A stretch of DNA of 64,000 bases, from the NCBI GenBank assembly GCA_963842835.1, contig CAWJIB010000013.1, forward strand, positions 186,001 to 250,000, written 5' to 3'. A model generated the notes under the pieces. It searched no databases. It was not told the origin of the DNA and worked only from the letters and a program-made list of their open reading frames with translations. The position numbers and the translations under genes are program-made. Origin of the DNA: Roseiarcus sp963842835. Its GTDB lineage: Bacteria > Pseudomonadota > Alphaproteobacteria > Rhizobiales > Beijerinckiaceae. Below, in pieces: positions 36,663-45,670 of this stretch (positions are counted from its first letter, which is position 1; each line of letters begins with the position of its first letter).

Positions 36663-37430
36663 GCTTACGGTGCGCGACGCCCAGTCACGACGCCCGGCGG
36701 ACGTACGCAATGCATATATTTTGCGAATAAGCGGGGGCTTCCTCGCGAGGATTGCGCCGCCTCCGCAATTTGGCAAGAGGGCCTCTATCGCACGGCGCAC
36801 AAAACCGGCCGCACCAGCTAAATTCGTCGTGCAGACACGTGCATTTTCCGATTTCGTTCGGCTCAAGACGCGCGCCTCCCGCGAGTTTGGCTGCAACGCA
36901 CAAAAGCGGAACGCTTCACACGGGCACGGGATCAGCAGGCGACAAAAGTTCAATGATAATCGGCGCAATGGCGGCGACGAGCTTCATTCAGATGCCTACT
37001 TTGTCTATCTGGAAAACGACGTAGAGACCGTGTCTCACGGCTCTCGCGTCGATCTCGTTCAATTCCTCCGTCAGGCTCATCGAAGACCTGTCCCTGATCC
37101 GGTTGGGCATCGCAAGCGTGCGAAGAAAGTCGTCAAGGTCATATGGGTATGCACGTAGCTAGAAGCTGACAGCATGGGTCTCGAAACCGGACATCCAACC
37201 CACACTCATTTAATCGCGCCTCTGCGGCAATTTGCGAACAAACCCAGAGACAAATGGACCTATTTGTTTCACTTGAATATAGTTAACAAATCCTTTCGAG
37301 CAGATCACGGGCGAAGGGAATTTTCATCCTTTTTCGATGGCCATAGCAATGCGATCAATCGGAGACACTGTCGTTCACTTGTCAGCTGCGCAGCGCACAC
37401 GGAGACTTTGCTAGGACGTCGGCCTCAAGA
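36663..37430. other. Upstream of the TolC-type gene, no gene recognised
   Basis: Broken frames only. The portion at about 37250-37330 is AT-rich. It should contain the channel gene promoter. The right end leads into an IS256 relic. Confidence 0.4.
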
Positions 37431-37644
37431 TTGCGGTCCATCCCGAGCTGCGCAGCGCAATGCCGCTGGAGCGACTTAACGATGAATTTAAGCGAGACGC
37501 CGAGGTCGGCGCCATCTTCCCCAACGTAGCGGCGATTACGCGCCTCGTGGGCGCAAATGCTGCTCGAACAAAACGACAAATGGGCCGTCCAGCGCGCTCT
37601 TGAGCGACGATTCAATTGTCGGGCTGCCCGCCGTGGCCGCCTGA
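37431..37644 (+). pseudogene. IS256-family transposase, C-terminal remnant
   Basis: The plus strand reads PLERLNDEFKRDAEVGAIFP then AAITRLVGA, the C-terminal DDE-Glu helix region of IS256 transposases. A frame change gives LLEQNDKWAVQRAL, and another gives LSDDSIVGLPAVAA before a TGA at 37642-37644, which is the usual IS256 C-terminus. Two frame changes make it dead. The matching N-terminal part lies on the opposite strand beyond the methyltransferase gene. Confidence 0.75.
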
Positions 37645-37895
37645 CCAACGCGGCTCACGCCGGAAAGGTCGGCGAACGCGCCGATGCTACACCGCGCTTG
37701 GGGACACGATCCGATATCCAATATCTCTGAGGCCTAATCGCGTCCAAGCCCCTCGCCTGATTCCCCTGTCACGAGGCTGCTATACGTCGCAGGCAGGTTC
37801 AGCTATTGTTTGCGAGTCCAATTCCTACCATAAAATTGGACTGCTCCGTGGGCTGGCCACCCTGATCCAATCAGTTCTTTGCGCGGATTGTCGAA

Positions 37896-38603
37896 ATGAC
37901 GCAAAATCAAGCTCCAATATACGGCAACGAACCGGATGCCTACTATCATTTCGTGCGCAGGGAGATTGCTCCACTATTGCCAAGCAATCCCCGTAGTGTT
38001 CTTGAAGTTGGCGCCGCGTCCGGCGCAACGCTCAAATGGCTGAAAACAATCTTTCCTGCTATCGAAACAACTGGCGTTGAATTAAATCAAGCAATGCGGG
38101 ACGAGTTGCGTCATAATACCGATACATATCTTATCGGACGGATTGAAGAGTGTATTCCACAACTCCGCTCGTACGATCTTATATTGTTGCTTGATGTTCT
38201 CGAACACCTGCATAACTCATTAGATACGCTGCGGCAATTGTGCTCGTTGTTGACTCCGGGTGGCACGGTGATCGTTTCATTGCCAAACGTCGCGCACTTG
38301 AGCGTTTCTGTCCCTCTTTTGCTACGCAGAAAATTCGAATACCAGGATGCTGGAATTCTTGACCGCACACACATGCGTTTTTTTACCGAAGATAGCGCGA
38401 TTAAACTACTTAACGACGCCGGTCTTACAGTTAAAGGAGGGCTTATGTCTGGTTTGGGGGGACCGAAATCGCGATTAATCGACACGGTTTCACTCGGCCT
38501 TTTACGCCATCATTTAACGAAACAATATATTATGAGCGGTCAACTTGTAAACCAATTTCATCGGCAAGAACGTGTAAATTGGAGATTATGCCCGGAGGCT
38601 TAA
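37896..38603 (+). CDS. Class I SAM-dependent methyltransferase
   Basis: 235 residues. Motif I is VLEVGAASGATLKWL (about residues 40-54), motif II TTGVELNQ, then YDLILLLDVLEHLHN (motif IV), and LTPGGTVIVSLPNVAHL (motif V/VI). The C-terminal lid with RTHMRFFTEDSAIKLL is typical of sugar- or lipid-modifying methyltransferases of the Methyltransf_11/23 groups. The gene is visibly more AT-rich than its neighbours, with many TTA, ATA and AAA codons, and lies between two halves of an IS256 in opposite orientation, so acquisition by transfer is likely. The substrate is unknown; modification of a polysaccharide end is a reasonable inference. Confidence 0.85.
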   Translation: MTQNQAPIYGNEPDAYYHFVRREIAPLLPSNPRSVLEVGAASGATLKWLKTIFPAIETTGVELNQAMRDELRHNTDTYLIGRIEECIPQLRSYDLILLLDVLEHLHNSLDTLRQLCSLLTPGGTVIVSLPNVAHLSVSVPLLLRRKFEYQDAGILDRTHMRFFTEDSAIKLLNDAGLTVKGGLMSGLGGPKSRLIDTVSLGLLRHHLTKQYIMSGQLVNQFHRQERVNWRLCPEA

Positions 38604-38606
38604 TAA

Positions 38607-39035
38607 TTAATCTCCACCGAGTGTCTCCGCGTCCCACGAAGCGAGAATCGTAACCAGACGACCGAGAGCCTCCTGGAAATCGCCGGCGGAAATCCCACGC
38701 AGGTGGAGAACCGGCGGCAGAGCGTCGAGGCCTTTCGTTCGACAAGCCCGTTTGGGCAGAGTCGTCGAAGCGAAGCGAATGCGACCATCCGCCATCGCGC
38801 CGCGATCGCGAGCGGTCGGCTCTTGCATGCCGAGGGGCCGATCCCCGTCTGGATCGCGCGAACCAGATCGCGCTCGTGGCGAACCTCCGTTGGCGGCCGT
38901 CCGGAAGGACGAAATCGGCCTTCGAGGCCGGAGATGTCTCGAATTCCGCCTCGACCGCCTGGGCGATCAGCCGACGCGCCCCGCTTCCCAGGATTTCGGC
39001 GAGCCGATCATCGATCGTCCAGAAATCCTCTCAGC
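38607..39035 (-). pseudogene. IS256-family transposase, N-terminal remnant
   Basis: Minus-strand pieces in changing frames: DDRLAEILGSGARRLIAQAV then EAEFET (about 39020-38950), and DGRIRFASTTLPKRACRTKG followed by LDALPPVLHLRGISAGDFQE and ALGRL (38780-38630). These match the N-terminal third of IS256 transposases, including the LxLRGxSTGDFxEAL motif. The frame is broken at least twice and the rest is missing at the methyltransferase boundary. Confidence 0.75.
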
Positions 39036-39503
39036 GTAAACGCCTCCGAAGACGACATCCGCGCCTTCGTCACCAAGGGAAAAATCTCCAGCGGAACCCT
39101 CGGGGATAACGGCCGTGACGCCCGCGACATCATGCTCGGTCTCGCGAGGGCTTGCTTGAAACTCAAACTATTGCTTTACCATTTCACCGGCGGGCGTCTC
39201 GGGATCGGAGGCCCAAACATCCAATCCCTCAAGACCCTCATTCGACCAATCTCCACCTAAGCCAATCGCACCGCACCCGGAAATCCGCCCGGGTTAGCTC
39301 TTCACGGACGACTGCGGCCCCGTCCGGCGCCGCACCCATGGCCTTGAATTGTTTACCAAAGTTGTCCGGAAGCGAAACTCACTGTTACGTTGGGGCAACA
39401 TCAAATGGAAATTTGTTCCTGCCGCAGAGATAGGCGTGATTTCATCACGCGGGCTTCGCCTCTCTCGTGATACAGAGGAACATACCCGCGCGCGGCTGGG
39501 AGC
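39036..39503. other. Upstream region of the export operon
   Basis: No gene recognised. The promoter of the Wza-type gene should be here. CTGGGAG directly before the ATG at 39504 is its ribosome-binding site. Confidence 0.4.
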
Positions 39504-40781
39504 ATGTTGATGCTGGGATCGTCGATGTTTGTGCGAATTTGCGCCTTTGGCGGCGCGCTGCTTATTGCCGGCTGCTCAATGCCCGCGAGCGGCCCGGCGA
39601 GTGGCGACATCAAAGCGGGCCAAGTTGCGGATCCAGACCGCCTCCCCTACGCGCTCGTGCAGCTGACGCCCAAGATTGTCGACATTTTGGCCCAGAATTT
39701 GCCGCGCCTGTCCAGCGCATTCACCGATCGGCGGCCGCCCGGAGATATCCGGTTGGGGATAGGCGACGTGGTCAGCGTGACGATCTTCGAGGCTGCCGCC
39801 GGAGGGCTTTTCATTCCCGCTGAGGCGAGCGCGCGGCCTGGCAATTTCATTACCCTTCCCAATCAAACTGTCGACGCCGTCGGAAATATCTCGGTTCCCT
39901 ACGCTGGGGCTATCCGCGCAAACGGGCGAACCGTCGTCGAGGTTCAGCGATCAATAGTTGATGCGCTGAAGAACCGTGCGGTTGAACCGCAAGTTGTCAT
40001 TTCCTTGGTCGAACAGCGCACCTCCATGATCAGCGTGCTTGGCGAAGTCAACCATCCCGAGCGATTCCCCGCAAGCGCGGCGCCGGAACATCTGCTGGAC
40101 GCCATCACGCGCGCCGGCGGGCCAAAGGACCAGGGATTCGACACGTGGGTGATGCTGGAGCGCGACGGACATCGGGCGGCGGCGCCCTTTGGGGCGCTTG
40201 TCTTTGAGCCCTCGAATAACATCTTTGTCCATCCGAACGACACGGTTTATGTCTATCTGGAACCGCAGACGTTTGTCGTCTTTGGCGCGACGGCCGGAGC
40301 CCTAGCTCCTGTGATCAGCACCACCTCGGTCGGGACATCGACGACGGCGGCCCAGGGGCAATTCAGTTTTGGCGCCTGGCGTCTGTCGCTGGCGGAGGCG
40401 GTGGCGAAAGCGGGTGGACTCAATGACGCGCTTGCGGATCCCGGGTCGGTATTTTTGTACCGCGGAGAGACTCGCCGTGTGGCGGAACAATTTGGCGTGG
40501 ATTGCAGCAAATTCACCGGGCCAATAATCCCAGTAATCTACCAAGTCAATTTCCGTGACCCTGCCGGGTATTTCCTGGCGAAACAGTTCGAGATGCGAAA
40601 CAAAGACATTATTTACGCTTCCAATGCCGCATCCGTGGAAACATCGAAGGTATTGAACTACTTACAACTTATCATGGCGACTGCGGATGATCCAATTCTC
40701 TATGCAACCAATTTTTACGGATTGAAGTCGGCCATCCGAGCCAGCACAACTGCCACCACCGGCATCATAATCGGACATTAA
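39504..40781 (+). CDS. Polysaccharide export outer-membrane lipoprotein (Wza/OPX family)
   Basis: The protein would form the outer-membrane pore for polysaccharide, working with the Wzc-type kinase. A lipoprotein signal peptide ends in the lipobox LLIAGC with Cys24. The export domain begins at DIRLGIGDVVSVTIFE (about residue 83), followed by the first SLBB fold (ISVPYAGAIRANGRTVVEV), QVVISLVEQRTSMISVLGEV and FPASAAPEHLLDAITRAGG, and a second fold (FGAWRLSLAEAVAKAGGL). The length of 425 residues is typical. The C-terminal amphipathic helix expected in Wza is not obvious; the end is SAIRASTTATTGIIIGH. An upstream ATG gives MLM before the signal, and the ATG at 39525 is an alternative start. Confidence 0.92.
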   Translation: MLMLGSSMFVRICAFGGALLIAGCSMPASGPASGDIKAGQVADPDRLPYALVQLTPKIVDILAQNLPRLSSAFTDRRPPGDIRLGIGDVVSVTIFEAAAGGLFIPAEASARPGNFITLPNQTVDAVGNISVPYAGAIRANGRTVVEVQRSIVDALKNRAVEPQVVISLVEQRTSMISVLGEVNHPERFPASAAPEHLLDAITRAGGPKDQGFDTWVMLERDGHRAAAPFGALVFEPSNNIFVHPNDTVYVYLEPQTFVVFGATAGALAPVISTTSVGTSTTAAQGQFSFGAWRLSLAEAVAKAGGLNDALADPGSVFLYRGETRRVAEQFGVDCSKFTGPIIPVIYQVNFRDPAGYFLAKQFEMRNKDIIYASNAASVETSKVLNYLQLIMATADDPILYATNFYGLKSAIRASTTATTGIIIGH

Positions 40782-40799
40782 GGAAGGTCACGAGCGGCG

Positions 40800-41060
40800 T
40801 AGTTGACTTGAACTCGGCGCCACTGAAATCGTTGGAAAATGCGGCGGGAGCGTGCCGAGCCTCTTGTTCGTCCCGCGATGGGTAGAGCTGTTTGGCTTCG
40901 CAAGCCCCGTGCGATCCGCTTGATCGCCTTGCCGTTCTTGAAGTGCTCGAGCCGAATGGGCGATCGTCTCCGCACCCGTCGTCCGAGAGCCCTTCCGCAA
41001 AGCCGGCAGGGTCGCCGAAAGCAGCGCCAATGCGGCTAGGGGCCAAAGCAACTCAGCCCC
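40800..41060 (-). pseudogene. Possible IS21 IstA-like fragment
   Basis: On the minus strand one frame reads RLEHFKNGKAIKRIARGLR, like the helix-turn-helix start of IS21 IstA, and a second frame reads NDFSGAEFKST, like the following conserved region. The match is weak and frameshifted. Another origin is possible. Confidence 0.3.
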
Positions 41061-41298
41061 GAAAGGCACGACATTTCGGCCGCCTTCACGCGAGTGTGCT
41101 TTGCCCTATCCTCGCTAATGCGCGATAGGTGATAGAGTTTGTGCAAGTTCGGTGCAGTCACGCCAAAGCCCTTCACCCGATTCCCCTGCCCGGCCACGAC
41201 GTGTCATTGCTTTCTGCCGTTGGTATAAGGTATGTTGTTTGCGTGACTTAGTGCGCCCTTTAGGATCGGCCCTGAAAAAGGGGAGTTGGGGAAGCGCA

Positions 41299-41988
41299 AT
41301 GTTTCAGTTGCGAGAGTCAATGAGCTCCCGACGCGAGCGCAATCGACGCGGCGAGCCCTGGGAGGATCCGGTTTTCGTGCTTTCGCGGGCAGCCAACAAA
41401 ATCCACAATCTGTGGTTGGCATGGACGTATCCGTTCGCCGCGTTCGGCAAAGGCGTTTCGATCCACCGCTCGTGCGAATTGCCGCGATCCATCGCAAAAT
41501 ATATCAGAATAGGTCATAATGTGACAATTGGTCCGCGTGTGTGGATCAGCGTCCCCGCGATACCCGACGACGATGAACCTCTAATCATTCTCGAAGAGGG
41601 TTGTAAGATTGGGCGAGGTGGCGTGATCGCGGCCAAAAATCGTATTCATATCGGACGGAACGCAATCTTCGGTCCGTCGGTGTTCCTTACGGATCACAAC
41701 CACGCGTTTGGGGACACGACCAGGCCTATCGGTTTGCAGGGAGTGACGAAGGGTGGAACGCTTCGCATCGAAGAAGGAGCTTGGATCGGGTTCGGAGCCG
41801 CTGTCGTGTGCGACGGGGGTCAGCTTGTGATCGGACAAAATTCCGTTGTCGGAGCGAATTCGCTGGTCACCCGCAGCGTACCTCCGTTCTCGATCGCCAC
41901 CGGCAACCCGGCGAGGATCGCAAAGCACTACGATCCATCAACGCAAGCGTGGGTGTTGGGCGGGGCCGCACCTACCGGGCGAATATAG
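41299..41988 (+). CDS. Hexapeptide-repeat (LbH) acetyltransferase
   Basis: From the ATG at 41299, preceded by GGGGAA, the protein has 229 residues. The C-terminal two thirds form a left-handed beta-helix, shown by hexapeptide steps such as IRIGHNVTIGPRVWI, ILEEGCKIGRGGVIAAKN, HIGRNAIFGPSVFLTDHNHA with the catalytic-type His, and IEEGAWIGFGAAVVCDG. The pattern SVPPFSIATGNPARI is the usual C-terminal closure of maltose or sugar O-acetyltransferases. The frame is open upstream to 41152, but that extension has no coding character. The next gene starts two bases after its stop, so they are co-transcribed. Substrate inferred to be the local polysaccharide. Confidence 0.87.
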   Translation: MFQLRESMSSRRERNRRGEPWEDPVFVLSRAANKIHNLWLAWTYPFAAFGKGVSIHRSCELPRSIAKYIRIGHNVTIGPRVWISVPAIPDDDEPLIILEEGCKIGRGGVIAAKNRIHIGRNAIFGPSVFLTDHNHAFGDTTRPIGLQGVTKGGTLRIEEGAWIGFGAAVVCDGGQLVIGQNSVVGANSLVTRSVPPFSIATGNPARIAKHYDPSTQAWVLGGAAPTGRI

Positions 41989-41990
41989 CG

Positions 41991-43085
41991 ATGCTGGCCC
42001 CACCTGCGCCCATCCTCGCCGCCGCGGGCGCAGGAGTATACGTTGCTCTAAGGTTCTTCGGAATTTCCCAACGCATCGCTCGAATCCGCCGCGACGCGAT
42101 CGCAGGGATCGTGCGAATTTTAACCAAGTCGCCTAAATTCCGACGCGTGCTTCGGCCGCTCGGGGTCGAATGGCTGTTGTATTACCGTCGGCATCGTTAC
42201 CTAGTGCGCGTTACCGAAGGTTATCGCCGAGACTGCAATACTGCTGCTTTGCTTGACAAGGTTCGGGGAATGAACCTGTCATTTACGGTGACGGCGGGCC
42301 GCAGCGGCACATTTTTCCTCCATAAATTGTGTTCACTGCTGCCGAACACGACGAGCCTGCACGAGCCAGACCCCGCGTTTCACGCGCATCTCCGCCGGAT
42401 CAAGAGCGATCCGGCGTTTGCGAAGGAATTTCTTCTGCACTATAAATTGCCATGGATCGGCAATCTCCCGACCCGCAATTACGTCGAGCTCAGTCACGTT
42501 TTCTGCAAAGGTTTTCTCGAGCCGTTGCTTGAGTTAGGCATCGTGCCCAACCTCATAGTGTTAAGGCGTGATCCGCGTCTTATCGCATTGAGCTTTTTTG
42601 ATCGCGATACGGTGCCCGAGCGCACCTTCTATGGCATCGAATACCTGTTGAGCCCGAGGTATCCGAGGACGCTGCCGCTTCCCGGCTGGCGACGCATGAC
42701 GGACTATCAGCTCATCTTTTGGTACGCGCTCGAGATTGAGCGCCGCCAGCGCGAATATTCCCGGCTCGTGCAGGCTGCAGGCGGCGTCGTCTGCGATATG
42801 ACCGCGACCGAGCTGGACGACCCCCAGCGTTTCGTTGAGCTCGCTAAAGCCCAGCGCCTCCTCAGCCCGGCAGTCGACCTTGACGCTCTCGTTCGCGAGC
42901 ACGCCGCGATCGCCCGCCTTTCTTGGAATAAGAACGATCGTCCCGGCCGATCCTTCAGGCGCGATTTCGATATCCATGCTGAAGAGGAGGCAATCTGGCA
43001 GGCCGTTTCACCGGCGGACCCGCAGCTGCGTTCATGGGTGGAGCAGCGATACCGCGCGACGGGGCCCAATGCGCCGCTATTTTAG
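41991..43085 (+). CDS. Sulfotransferase-like P-loop protein
   Basis: 364 residues from the ATG at 41991. The 5'-phosphosulfate-binding loop is recognisable in FTVTAGRSGTFFLHKLCSLL (about residues 96-115) and the 3'-phosphate-binding element in NLIVLRRDPRLIALSFF (Arg and Ser conserved). HEPDP follows the loop, as in other proteobacterial sulfotransferases. The N-terminus has one hydrophobic stretch (LAAAGAGVYVALRFFG). The family uses PAPS to sulfate sugars or lipids. Here an exopolysaccharide substrate is inferred from the neighbours (acetyltransferase two bases before, Wzy-like polymerase after). A different P-loop transfer activity cannot be ruled out from sequence alone. Confidence 0.7.
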   Translation: MLAPPAPILAAAGAGVYVALRFFGISQRIARIRRDAIAGIVRILTKSPKFRRVLRPLGVEWLLYYRRHRYLVRVTEGYRRDCNTAALLDKVRGMNLSFTVTAGRSGTFFLHKLCSLLPNTTSLHEPDPAFHAHLRRIKSDPAFAKEFLLHYKLPWIGNLPTRNYVELSHVFCKGFLEPLLELGIVPNLIVLRRDPRLIALSFFDRDTVPERTFYGIEYLLSPRYPRTLPLPGWRRMTDYQLIFWYALEIERRQREYSRLVQAAGGVVCDMTATELDDPQRFVELAKAQRLLSPAVDLDALVREHAAIARLSWNKNDRPGRSFRRDFDIHAEEEAIWQAVSPADPQLRSWVEQRYRATGPNAPLF

Positions 43086-43154
43086 AGGCGTCCAAATTTT
43101 GTTTTGCACGGATGTGCTATATTCTTTCACGATCATCCTGGAAGACCATGTGCA

Positions 43155-44564
43155 ATGCGAGGAATTGCTCCAACCGACCTCTGGTGGACGCGAAAAATCG
43201 AGGCCGACTTTAAGGCGAGTCCCGTCCTCGCAGCGCATTCGCTCCGCGGGGATTCAGCGCGCGCTGTAAGAATTCCGATCGCCCTCGCTCTAATTGTAAT
43301 TGCCACATTTCTGCCAATCGAGGCGTCCTTCTATATTGCCGGATTGCGATTTACGGCTGCGAGGCTCGGGCTTATCCTGCTTTTTCCGTTCGCGTGTATC
43401 TGGATGGCTCAAAAGGTGTTCTCCGCGCGCTATCGCTTCGTTGCATCGGATTTGTTTGTTCTGATGACCGGCTTCTGGATAATTTACGCGCCGGCAAATG
43501 TCGTTGGCGCGGAACAGGCGCTAAACCATGCCGGGCCAGACGCCCTTGAGTTCTGCGTGGGGTACCTCGCGACACGCACCATGTTGTCGAAGCACGGACA
43601 CGCGCTGTCGTTCGTCAACCTTCTTTGTCTTGTTACAGCCTTCGTTGCCTTGCTGGCGTTACTCGATCCTTTAACAAATCGCTACGTCACGCATGAGATA
43701 TCCACCAGCGTAACCGGATATCCCGGTCTGGGACGACCGATAGACCTTTCCGGTTTATATAGAAACGGGCTTTTACGAGCGGCCGGTCCGCTTGAGCATC
43801 CTATACTTTTGGCTGTCGTCTGCTCCGTCGCCGTTATCATAGCATTGTCTGTTCCCATTCGTTCGCGAGGTATTGTTTTAGTCGCAAGCACGCTGGGCGC
43901 GATCTTCGCATTTTCGTCAGCAGCCCTTCAGGCTGTCGTTATCGGCTGCGGCCTCTTGATATATGGCAGAATGCTGGCCCGATTTCCCCGTCGATGGACT
44001 GCGCTGATCTGCGTCGGCGCCATCGGCATTTTGTTGTTGTTTCTTTTGAGCGACTCGCCCGTCGCGTTGATCATTCGGCATCTCACCTATGATCCTTCGT
44101 CAGGATATTACCGATATATGACATGGAATGAGGTAATCGACGCCGTAGCGCCGTCCCCCTGGTACGGTATCGGATTCGGTCCGTACCCGGACGAACTCGA
44201 CATCAACCACTCCATCGACTCGCTTTGGCTCGTCGAAGCGATTAAATCCGGCGTTCCCGGATCGGCTCTTATCGCCCTGTCGATGATCGGCGCCGCGTCC
44301 CTTCCAACCAGCGGTCCAACGGTTAACCTGACGATGGCGGAGTCGAAACTTGGAACGGCGCTCGGCGTCGTGATTTTTCTTTTGGTGTTCCTAGGGTTCA
44401 CTGTCGATTTTTGGGGGACCACTTGGATTCTTTGCGGCCTCGTAACAGGGCTAAGAGCGCATCTTGGCGAGCTGGGGCGCCTCGGCGTCGATCGCTCGCG
44501 GAACCCTTCACAGCAAATGCTTTCGCTCGCGAGCCGTTGGCCTCCTCCGCACGCGACCCGGTAG
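43155..44564 (+). CDS. Wzy-like polysaccharide polymerase / O-antigen ligase family
   Basis: The integral membrane protein has about 469 residues from the ATG at 43155 and 10-12 hydrophobic segments (for example IALALIVIATFLPIEASFYI, LVASTLGAIFAFSSAALQAV and TALICVGAIGILLLFLL). A long periplasmic loop between the later helices contains DPSSGYYRYMTWNEVIDAVA and PWYGIGFGPYPDE, matching the Wzy_C/WaaL loop with its GIGFG motif. Such proteins join lipid-linked repeat units or ligate chains. The gene follows the sulfotransferase-like gene by about 70 bases. Because Wzc, Wza and the initiating transferase are also in the window, a polymerase role is favoured over a ligase. Confidence 0.85.
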   Translation: MRGIAPTDLWWTRKIEADFKASPVLAAHSLRGDSARAVRIPIALALIVIATFLPIEASFYIAGLRFTAARLGLILLFPFACIWMAQKVFSARYRFVASDLFVLMTGFWIIYAPANVVGAEQALNHAGPDALEFCVGYLATRTMLSKHGHALSFVNLLCLVTAFVALLALLDPLTNRYVTHEISTSVTGYPGLGRPIDLSGLYRNGLLRAAGPLEHPILLAVVCSVAVIIALSVPIRSRGIVLVASTLGAIFAFSSAALQAVVIGCGLLIYGRMLARFPRRWTALICVGAIGILLLFLLSDSPVALIIRHLTYDPSSGYYRYMTWNEVIDAVAPSPWYGIGFGPYPDELDINHSIDSLWLVEAIKSGVPGSALIALSMIGAASLPTSGPTVNLTMAESKLGTALGVVIFLLVFLGFTVDFWGTTWILCGLVTGLRAHLGELGRLGVDRSRNPSQQMLSLASRWPPPHATR

Positions 44565-44572
44565 GACGTCCC

Positions 44573-44902
44573 CTACGGCCCGTGCGGCGCCTTTGGCGGG
44601 CTGGCGAACCGCTTGCCCGTTGCCAGGTTAACGTTGTTTGTGAAGCTAAGATTGGCGCCCGCCGGAGGATAGAAGGGCCCGTAGGCGCCGGCCGCGTCAA
44701 TGTAGTTGTCCTGGACGATCGCGCCGTTTACGGCGCCCTGTCCGCTTGCCTGGTAGACCGCCATGGGGTAGGAAATTGCGATTGACGGGCCTCCCTGCGC
44801 AATGAGAACATTGTTGTTGACGCTTATATTATTTACCGGACCGTGCCCAGGCGAGACTTAAATCAACTGTCCCCCGCCGATCATGTTGCCGCTGGGCTGG
44901 TC
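44573..44902 (-). pseudogene. Beta-helix protein, 3' part after stop codons
   Basis: This is the in-frame continuation of the gene at 44903-45670. After TAA (44903-44905) it reads DQPSGNMIGGGQLI, a second TAA, then VSPGHGPVNNISVNNNVLI, QGGPSIAISYPMAVYQASGQ, GAVNGAIVQDNYIDAAGAYG and ends at KAPHGP. The same residues occur in the large paralogue at 52.4-52.7 kb, where the second stop position is a CAG codon. The part is probably untranslated unless the stops are read through. Confidence 0.7.
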
Positions 44903-45535
44903 TTAAATCATCGTGTTGAATTGAATTACGCTGTTGTCTGTAGCTCCGGCGCCGTTGAACTGGGTCATATTTTCGTGGGGAGTCGCCCCAGTCCCGCTGT
45001 AGAAGGCGCCGTTCATAAAGACATTGTATTGATCTATAAGTGTCGCCGCGCCGCTGTTGGTCATTTCAACGAAGTGCTGCGGTGAATTTTCCATCAGATC
45101 GTATTGAACCGTGAACGTACCGCTTCCCGCGAAGCTGACGAGGCCGCTCATATTCTGATATGTCCGGCCGTTACCATCGAGAATGCAATTCTCAACTTTA
45201 AGATTCGTGGCGGATTTGGATGTCCAGATGAAGTACCAAGCGTTGGTCCCATAATTTGGACCTGCTGCAAATTTACAATTTCTTACGACGGCGTCATTGC
45301 CGTCGACATAGATTCCCCACCCTCCTTCACGCGAGAAATCATAACCGCTGAGCGTAACGTGATTACCATTGATTCTGATGAGATGTCTCGTCTCGTCAAG
45401 AGAAACCCCCGGCGCAGAGATCGCAATCGGGTCGCTCAAAATCGCGCCCAGCGGCGGCCCGACGGCATAATCCACGCCCGCGACCTTCCAAGGAGGCCGA
45501 GTGGGATAGCCGCTGAGCAGATTGGGCAGCTGGGG
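44600..45535 (-). repeat. Direct repeat B, copy 1 (beta-helix unit)
   Basis: About 935 bases that match 52442-53377 in the same orientation at both DNA and protein level, from the PQLPNL segment to the NNVNL segment. They encode the beta-helix of two otherwise different proteins. Confidence 0.8.
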
Positions 45536-45670
45536 CGGCCCGGCTGGGGCGAGAACCGAGCCGTCACTCCGCGCCTCGGCGCCCATCGCTTCCCCGCCGT
45601 TTTGTCGAGCGGTCGCGAGCAACACACCGGACATTAAAATGCAGGATAGGACAGCACGTATCGACATCAT
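44903..45670 (-). CDS. Secreted right-handed beta-helix protein (short paralogue)
   Basis: 255 residues with a Sec signal peptide (MMSIRAVLSCILMSGVLLAT). The mature part begins with a segment PPQLPNLLSGYPTRPPWKVA and then parallel beta-helix turns: IRINGNHVTLSGYDFSREGG, GIYVDGNDAVVRNCKFAAG, LKVENCILDGNGRTYQ and ATLIDQYNVFMNGAFY. It resembles pectate-lyase or polysaccharide-lyase-like folds, but no catalytic residues can be assigned. It aligns closely with the central domain of the repeat protein at 52-56 kb over about 900 bases, including the same TAA after FNTMI. That stop truncates the helix compared with its natural end. Function may be binding or cleavage of the local polysaccharide. Confidence 0.75.
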   Translation of the reverse strand: MMSIRAVLSCILMSGVLLATARQNGGEAMGAEARSDGSVLAPAGPPQLPNLLSGYPTRPPWKVAGVDYAVGPPLGAILSDPIAISAPGVSLDETRHLIRINGNHVTLSGYDFSREGGWGIYVDGNDAVVRNCKFAAGPNYGTNAWYFIWTSKSATNLKVENCILDGNGRTYQNMSGLVSFAGSGTFTVQYDLMENSPQHFVEMTNSGAATLIDQYNVFMNGAFYSGTGATPHENMTQFNGAGATDNSVIQFNTMI

